DNA of 64,000 nt from Lachnospiraceae bacterium (lineage in GTDB: Bacteria > Bacillota > Clostridia > Lachnospirales > Lachnospiraceae): positions 1 through 64,000 of the forward strand of contig JAQXVT010000073.1 in NCBI GenBank assembly GCA_029225065.1, given 5' to 3'. The notes under the pieces are model-generated. The model saw only the letters and a list, made by a program, of their open reading frames with translations, searched no databases and was not told where the DNA came from. Positions 59,119 to 64,000 of this stretch are shown piece after piece. The stretch's first letter is position 1. Every line of letters begins with the position of its first letter. Both the position numbers and the translations under genes were made by a program.

Positions 59119-60486
59119 ATGGAAAAGATGGATAAAAACGAAGTACAATATAAAAAGATGACAGAGGATCCGGTCGGAAGACTGATCCTCTCACTTGCGG
59201 TGCCGACCATCATCAGTATGATTGTCACCGCAGTCTACAACACAGCGGATACGTATTTTGTATCGCGGCTTGGTACGAGTGCATCGGGTGCGGTCGGCAT
59301 TGTGATGTCTCTCATGGCGCTGATTCAGAGTATCGGTTTTATGACGGGGATGGGTGCAGGCAGCTGGATGTCACGCCTGCTCGGCCAGAAAAAGGATCAG
59401 ACGGCATCCCAGGTGGCGGCCAGTGCGTTTTATTTTGCGTTTGCGCTCGGTCTGCTTGTGGCGGTGTTTGGACGGATCTTTCTGGACCCGCTCGTCGGCC
59501 TTTTGGGCGCGACGGAGACGATCCGGCCGTATGCACGGGAATATGCGCAGTACATTCTGTACGCGGCGCCGTTTCTGATTGCGTCGTTTACGATGAATAA
59601 GATGCTTTGCTCGGAGGGAAAAGCCAGATTTGCAATGTTTGGCATTGCATTTGGCGGAATTTTAAACATCTTTCTGGACCCGCTTTTTATTTTCGGACTG
59701 AATCTTGGAATTGCCGGAGCGGCAATCGCGACCGGGATCAGTCAGCTTGTGAGCTTCGGCATTTTGCTGTACATGTTTGTCAGCGGCCGTACGATCGCGA
59801 AGCTTGGAATCAGAAATGCTGCGCGAAATGCAAGAATGTACGTAGAGATTGTGCAGTCCGGCCTTCCTTCATTTTTCCGGCAGGGACTTGCAAGCGTGGC
59901 ATCGATCGCATTAAATAAGATGGCGGCTGGTTACGGCGATGCGGCAGTGTCCGCAATGGCGATTGTGACGAAGGTTTTCATGCTGATCTTTTCTGTGCTG
60001 ATCGGGTTTGGACAGGGCTATCAGCCGGTGGCCGGCTACAATTACGGTGCAAAAAAATACGGCAGAGTAAAGGAAGCGTTTTCGTTTATGGTCTGCTCGG
60101 CGGCGGTGTTTATGACGGTATTTGCGGTGCTTGGCTATCTGGCAGCGCCGCAGCTGATTCGTTTCTTTATCAGCAGTGATCCGGATGTGGTGAAAATCGG
60201 CACGGCGAGCCTTCGGTTCCAGTGTCTGTCCATGCCGTTTCTGCCGCTGAACATCTGCTGCAATATGACCTTTCAGACGATCGGGCGCACCGGTCTTGCG
60301 ACCTTTCTGTCGATCGGACGTCAGGGGTATGCATTTCTGCCGCTGATCGTGATCTTGCCGCGTTTCATCGGCCTGACCGGAGTCGAGGTGGCGCAGCCTC
60401 TTGCGGATGTGATTTCGTTTGCGATCTGCGTGCCGTACACAATAAAATTTATAAGAGAACTAAATCAGAAGGCGGAAACCGCCTGA
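59119..60486 (+). CDS. MATE-family exporter
   Basis: The protein is 455 aa with about twelve membrane helices. The N-terminal LILSLAVPTIISMIVTAVYN and the segments FMTGMGAGSWMSRLLGQKK and GQGYQPVAGYNYGAKKYGRV are family-typical. Both halves of the family are present; the second begins at YVEIVQSGLPSFFRQGLASV. The gene starts four bases after metG with no obvious ribosome binding site, so it probably depends on translation of metG. Substrate unknown. The next gene follows after 13 bases. Confidence 0.91.
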   Translation: MEKMDKNEVQYKKMTEDPVGRLILSLAVPTIISMIVTAVYNTADTYFVSRLGTSASGAVGIVMSLMALIQSIGFMTGMGAGSWMSRLLGQKKDQTASQVAASAFYFAFALGLLVAVFGRIFLDPLVGLLGATETIRPYAREYAQYILYAAPFLIASFTMNKMLCSEGKARFAMFGIAFGGILNIFLDPLFIFGLNLGIAGAAIATGISQLVSFGILLYMFVSGRTIAKLGIRNAARNARMYVEIVQSGLPSFFRQGLASVASIALNKMAAGYGDAAVSAMAIVTKVFMLIFSVLIGFGQGYQPVAGYNYGAKKYGRVKEAFSFMVCSAAVFMTVFAVLGYLAAPQLIRFFISSDPDVVKIGTASLRFQCLSMPFLPLNICCNMTFQTIGRTGLATFLSIGRQGYAFLPLIVILPRFIGLTGVEVAQPLADVISFAICVPYTIKFIRELNQKAETA

Positions 60487-60499
60487 AGGAGGAACAGAT

Positions 60500-61894
60500 A
60501 TGAAAGAAAATGCATGGCTGTCCTACAGCGAGGAGCAGAAAGCAGAGCTGGAAGCCCTGGCAGGACGCTATAGAAAATTTCTGGACGCAGGAAAAACAGA
60601 GCGTGAGTGTGCGGCGGAAGCCATTCGCCTTGCACGTGCAGCTGGCTATGTGAGCCTGGAGGAAGTGCAGGAAGCAGGCAAAAAGCTTGAGCCGGGCGAT
60701 AAGGTTTACGCCTGCGGCATGAAGAAGATGCTGGTGCTGTTCCAGATCGGAAAGCAGCCGCTGGAAAATGGTATGCGCATTCTTGGCGCGCACATCGATT
60801 CCCCGCGCCTTGACCTGAAGCAGAATCCGATGTATGAGGACACGGAGCTGGCTTACCTGGATACGCATTATTACGGCGGCGTCAAGAAATATCAGTGGGT
60901 GACGATTCCGCTTGCCATCCACGGTGTTGTGGCAAAGAAAGACGGCAGCGTGGTTGAAATTTCGATCGGTGAGAAAGAGGATGATCCGGTTGTATTCATC
61001 TCTGACCTGCTGATTCATCTGGCTGCTGAGCAGATGGAGAAGAAGGCAAAGGTTGTGATCGAGGGAGAGAATCTCGATATCCTGGTAGGCAGCCGCCCGA
61101 TTTCAGAAAAAGATGAGACTGGAAAGACACAGAAGGATGCGGTAAAGGCAAACATTCTCGCAATCCTGAAAGAACAGTACGGCATGGAGGAGGAGGATTT
61201 CCTCTCCGCAGAGCTTGAGATCGTGCCGGCTGCAAAGGCACGCGACTGCGGACTGGATCGCAGCATGATCATGGCTTACGGCCAGGATGACCGCGTGTGC
61301 GCGTATACTTCCCTGGAGGCACAGCTGGATGTGCCGGTGCAGGAGCGCACAACCTGCTGCCTGCTGGTGGACAAGGAAGAGATCGGAAGCGTCGGAGCGA
61401 CCGGTATGCGCTCTCATTTCTTTGAGAATACCGTCGCAGAGCTGATGGAGTGCGCGGGAGATTACAGCGAGCTGAAGCTGAGAAGATGCTTAAGCCGCAG
61501 CCGCATGCTCTCTTCCGACGTAAGCGCCGCGTACGATCCGCTCTTTGCATCCTGCTTTGAGAAGCGCAACAGCGCATACTTTGGACACGGACTCGTATTC
61601 AATAAATACACCGGTTCCAGAGGAAAGGGCAGCAGCAACGACGCGAATGCAGAGTACATCGCGGCAATCCGTGAGATGATGGATAAGCACGGCGTTGCAT
61701 TCCAGACCGCAGAGCTTGGCAAGATCGATGTGGGCGGCGGCGGAACGATCGCATATATCACGGCACTTTATGGCATGGAGGTTATCGACAGCGGCGTGGC
61801 AGTGCTGAACATGCACGCACCGCAGGAGGTAACGAGCAAGACGGATGTCTACGAGGCGTACCGCGGATACTGTGCATTTTTGCAGGAGGCATAA
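60500..61894 (+). CDS. M18-family aminopeptidase
   Basis: The protein is 464 aa and belongs to the M18 zinc aminopeptidases (aspartyl aminopeptidase / aminopeptidase I group). Metal-ligand segments include GAHIDSPRLDLK, with the first His, and LLVDKEEIGSVGATG, with the bridging Glu, then SSDVSAAYDP and VDVGG-type KIDVGGGGTIAYI. It releases N-terminal, often acidic, residues from peptides in the cytoplasm. There is no signal peptide. AAGGAGGAAC precedes ATG 60500. It probably shares a transcript with metG and the MATE gene and ends at the terminator at 61995. Confidence 0.92.
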   Translation: MKENAWLSYSEEQKAELEALAGRYRKFLDAGKTERECAAEAIRLARAAGYVSLEEVQEAGKKLEPGDKVYACGMKKMLVLFQIGKQPLENGMRILGAHIDSPRLDLKQNPMYEDTELAYLDTHYYGGVKKYQWVTIPLAIHGVVAKKDGSVVEISIGEKEDDPVVFISDLLIHLAAEQMEKKAKVVIEGENLDILVGSRPISEKDETGKTQKDAVKANILAILKEQYGMEEEDFLSAELEIVPAAKARDCGLDRSMIMAYGQDDRVCAYTSLEAQLDVPVQERTTCCLLVDKEEIGSVGATGMRSHFFENTVAELMECAGDYSELKLRRCLSRSRMLSSDVSAAYDPLFASCFEKRNSAYFGHGLVFNKYTGSRGKGSSNDANAEYIAAIREMMDKHGVAFQTAELGKIDVGGGGTIAYITALYGMEVIDSGVAVLNMHAPQEVTSKTDVYEAYRGYCAFLQEA

Positions 61895-61994
61895 AATACG
61901 AAAATAAATGTGCCGATGTGGGGCAAATAGCCGGATCAATGCGGCGAAAGCGGAAACGCGAAGATTTAGCTGAAAAGGTGAACACAGAGGAAAG

Positions 61995-62028
61995 AGGCAG
62001 GATATCGAAGCGGGTATCCTGCCTTTTC
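61995..62028 (+). terminator. Terminator after the aminopeptidase gene
   Basis: AGGCAGGATA (61995-62004) pairs with TATCCTGCCT (62015-62024), followed by TTTCT. The rest of the 423-bp gap before plsY holds a degenerate repeat and a promoter; short frames near 62070-62220 are not convincing genes. Confidence 0.85.
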
Positions 62029-62051
62029 TGCGCTTGACGGGAAATAAAGAA

Positions 62052-62082
62052 AGGAAAGCGGTTTGCGAATGTCAGTTTTATT
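62052..62082 (+). repeat. Dispersed palindromic repeat, copy 14 (degenerate)
   Basis: AGGAAAGCGGTTTGCGAATG followed by TCAGTTTTAT keeps the core but has lost the right arm. Confidence 0.5.
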
Positions 62083-62252
62083 ATGGAAAAAGAAAGGGGA
62101 ACGAGGATTTGCTGAAATTTTACCGGACGAACCTGCTTGAAAAACTTGAGGAGGCGCTGGGGCAGACCTGGCGAAGACGTTTCTGTTTTCACTGCCGGTC
62201 AGCGGCGTGGCCGGGGTGAGCGAGTAAAACAGATGATTCTTCCTGTGCAAGA

Positions 62253-62281
62253 TTGACAGAAGGTTCTTTTTCGAATAAGAT
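62253..62281 (+). promoter_or_regulatory. Promoter of the plsY-glycosyltransferase unit
   Basis: TTGACA (62253-62258) and TAAGAT (62276-62281) are 17 bp apart, about 37 bp before ATG 62318. Confidence 0.75.
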
Positions 62282-62317
62282 GGGGTTAGTGAAAAAGAGC
62301 ATCAGGGGGAGAAAAAG

Positions 62318-62974
62318 ATGAGAGACGTGTGGTATATTCTGTTCGGATATCTTTCGGGAAGCATTCTGTACGCGCGGATCTTCGGAGAGCTGATCGCGCA
62401 CCGGGACATTACAAAACAGACAAAAGATAAAAATCCGGGAACCGCCAATGCATTTATGCAGGGCGGTTTCTGGTGCGGCGTACTTACACTGGCAGGAGAC
62501 CTGTTGAAGGGATTTGTGCCGGTGTATTTTTATTTACTGCATTTAACCGGGCGGCCGGGCATTGCTCTGGCCTTTGTAGTGGCCGCGCCGGTCGCGGGAC
62601 ATATTTTCCCACTGCTCTATGTATTGCAGCTTTTGCGGCACCGCGCGGCGGAAGCTTTTCAGGGCGGAAAAGGAATCGCGGTTTCGTTCGGGACGCTGCT
62701 CGGCCTTTTTGGCAGATTTGGATTGCGTCCGGCGCTTCTGCTCGCATTTTCCTTTCTCTTTTTCTCCGGAATTGTGCGGGTGACGCCGCATTATTACCGG
62801 ACGCTGTGGACGTATATCAATACTGGAATTTTGATGCATTTTCAGCATTTTCGGATCGATGACAGAAATATCCGCATCGGTTTTCTTCTGATCACGGCAA
62901 TGGTAGTCTGCCATCTGTGCCGCAGCACGGAAGAGAAAGAGGCGATGCAGGTGCGAATTCTGTGGCAGCAGTGA
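62318..62974 (+). CDS. plsY: Acyl-phosphate glycerol-3-phosphate acyltransferase PlsY
   Basis: The protein is 218 aa with about five membrane helices. It makes lysophosphatidic acid from acyl-phosphate and glycerol-3-phosphate, the first membrane step of phospholipid synthesis. The three family motifs are present: SGSILYA near the start, KNPGTANAFMQGG, and GHIFPLLY with FQGGKGIAVSFG. AGGGGGAG precedes ATG 62318. The segment between motifs is less conserved than in canonical PlsY, so a specialised homologue is possible. A glycolipid glycosyltransferase gene follows after 12 bases. Confidence 0.87.
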   Translation: MRDVWYILFGYLSGSILYARIFGELIAHRDITKQTKDKNPGTANAFMQGGFWCGVLTLAGDLLKGFVPVYFYLLHLTGRPGIALAFVVAAPVAGHIFPLLYVLQLLRHRAAEAFQGGKGIAVSFGTLLGLFGRFGLRPALLLAFSFLFFSGIVRVTPHYYRTLWTYINTGILMHFQHFRIDDRNIRIGFLLITAMVVCHLCRSTEEKEAMQVRILWQQ

Positions 62975-62986
62975 GAGGGGGAAAAT

Positions 62987-64000
62987 ATGAAAATTCTCGT
63001 CATGTCATGCAGTACCGGCGGCGGGCACAACACAGCCGCCAAAGCAATCCTGGAGGAGCTGGAGCGCCGTGGCCATCAGGCGGTGCTTTTGGATCCGTAT
63101 GAGCTGGCGCACCGCAATCTTGACCGGAAAGTGGGCGATACATACATTCATCTGGTGCAGCGCGCGCCTTCTTTGTTTGGCGTGGCCTACCGTCTGGGAG
63201 AGGCGTACCGGCGGCTGCCGTGGCGTTCTCCGGTTTACTGGGTCAATGGCCGGATGTGTACGCTCATGCAGGAATATCTTGAGCGGCATACGTACGACGC
63301 GATCATTACGACGCACCTGTTTCCGGGAGAGATTCTGACGTACATGAAAAATCAGGGAATCAAGGTGCCGGAGACCGTTTTTGTGGCGACGGATTACACG
63401 TGCATTCCGTTTACCGAGGAAATCGACTGCGATTATTATGTAATTCCGTCGCAGAGGCTGGAAGCGGATTTTGAGGCGCGTGGAATTAAAAAGGAACGGC
63501 TTGTACCGGCTGGAATTCCGGTGCGTCACGCATTTGGAGAACAAAAGAGCCGGGAAGAACTGCTGGAGGAACTGCAGCTTGCACCGGATCGGAGATACCT
63601 TCTTTTGTCCGGCGGAAGTATGGGAGCCGGAAGAATCTGCCGCATGGTGGAGTCACTGGAGGTCTATCTTGCCGCACACGCGGATACATCGCTGATCGTG
63701 ATCTGCGGAAGCAATCAGAAGCTGTATGCCAGAATGCAGGAGCGTTTTGGTGAGCATGCTCAGATCCTGCTGCTGCAGACAACAGATCGGATGGCAGAAT
63801 ACATGAAGGTCTGCGATGTGTTTTTATCGAAGCCGGGCGGCCTTTCCTCCACGGAGGCGGCAGCTGCGCAGGTGCCGCTGATTCATATTTCACCGATTCC
63901 GGGCTGTGAGACGAAAAACATGCGGTATTTTTCGAGCATCGGGATGAGCGAGGCGGTCGGAAATTCCAGCAGGGCGCTGCTTCCGGCACTGGAAGAGCTG
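62987..64000 (+). CDS. Glycolipid glycosyltransferase (MGDG-synthase/UgtP type), cut by the right edge
   Basis: The frame is open for 338 codons to the window end with no stop. The N-terminal domain starts MKILVMSCSTGGGHNTAAKA, the pattern of the monogalactosyldiacylglycerol synthase domain, and residues about 205-338 follow the GT28 C-terminal fold with LLLSGGSMGAGRI and DVFLSKPGGLSSTEAAAAQV. The family transfers glucose or galactose from a UDP-sugar to diacylglycerol at the inner membrane face. Being directly behind plsY supports a role in membrane lipid formation. AGAGGGGGA precedes ATG 62987. Only some tens of residues are expected to be missing. Confidence 0.9.
   Translation, partial: MKILVMSCSTGGGHNTAAKAILEELERRGHQAVLLDPYELAHRNLDRKVGDTYIHLVQRAPSLFGVAYRLGEAYRRLPWRSPVYWVNGRMCTLMQEYLERHTYDAIITTHLFPGEILTYMKNQGIKVPETVFVATDYTCIPFTEEIDCDYYVIPSQRLEADFEARGIKKERLVPAGIPVRHAFGEQKSREELLEELQLAPDRRYLLLSGGSMGAGRICRMVESLEVYLAAHADTSLIVICGSNQKLYARMQERFGEHAQILLLQTTDRMAEYMKVCDVFLSKPGGLSSTEAAAAQVPLIHISPIPGCETKNMRYFSSIGMSEAVGNSSRALLPALEEL

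Noticed and set aside
62034-62219. Short open frame of 61 codons before plsY
   Set aside because: It covers a degenerate repeat copy, has no plausible ribosome binding site and resembles no family I know.

Overview
The window looks like a chromosome segment of an anaerobic, spore-related Firmicute, most likely a Lachnospiraceae relative. This is inferred from gene content: a two-subunit class I fumarase, a spmB-like spore maturation gene, T-box and lysine-riboswitch leaders, YesM/YesN-type regulators and long surface proteins with SpaA-like domains. Base composition looks moderate by eye. No rRNA, tRNA, CRISPR array or intact transposase was seen.

Layout. 1-4 kb: end of an unidentified gene, fumarase alpha and beta subunits, then a convergent diguanylate cyclase with a sugar-binding-like sensor. 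4.3-10.2 kb: a lysine-riboswitch leader followed by a five-gene Opp/Dpp-type peptide ABC transporter. 10.2-16 kb: duplicated hairpins, an esterase, a decayed LysR gene, a TPR-GGDEF protein, and oleate hydratase with a TetR regulator and a large palindrome. 16-22.4 kb: a ferredoxin-thioredoxin-reductase-like mini protein, a helical protein, a cell-wall amidase, a NYN-LOTUS protein, a MATE exporter and a MalY/PatB-type lyase. 22.4-30.2 kb: a MITE-like element, then a tryptophan T-box (UGG specifier) driving trpEGDCFBA. 30.3-34.2 kb: an S1-domain protein on the opposite strand, then the ywlC / ywlE-like / rpiB / upp group, in which the phosphatase has lost its catalytic residues. 34.4-39.1 kb: a 1550-residue surface protein. 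39-46.5 kb: spmB, then a sugar ABC transporter flanked by its likely histidine kinase and response regulator. 46.7-50.6 kb: a decayed accessory patch with a fused regulator remnant, a candidate lanthipeptide precursor and a 5'-truncated LanM synthetase. 50.7-57 kb: MATE exporter, DUF1622 protein, DegV protein, DUF885 protease-like protein. 56.7-64 kb: T-box leader and metG, a MATE exporter, an M18 aminopeptidase, plsY and a glycolipid glycosyltransferase that runs off the right edge.

The most unusual overall feature is a dispersed family of short palindromic repeats (core AAGCGGATTGCGAATGTCCG). At least fourteen copies in both orientations lie between genes, one of them between the metG T-box terminator and the metG ribosome binding site. 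A second family has TTACTGTTCAGA-type inverted ends. One copy (22456-22597) has clean 13-bp terminal inverted repeats and an 8-bp target duplication, and another copy carries the short palindrome inside it, so the two families may be related. The second notable feature is the lanthipeptide locus, which appears to be captured partway through decay.
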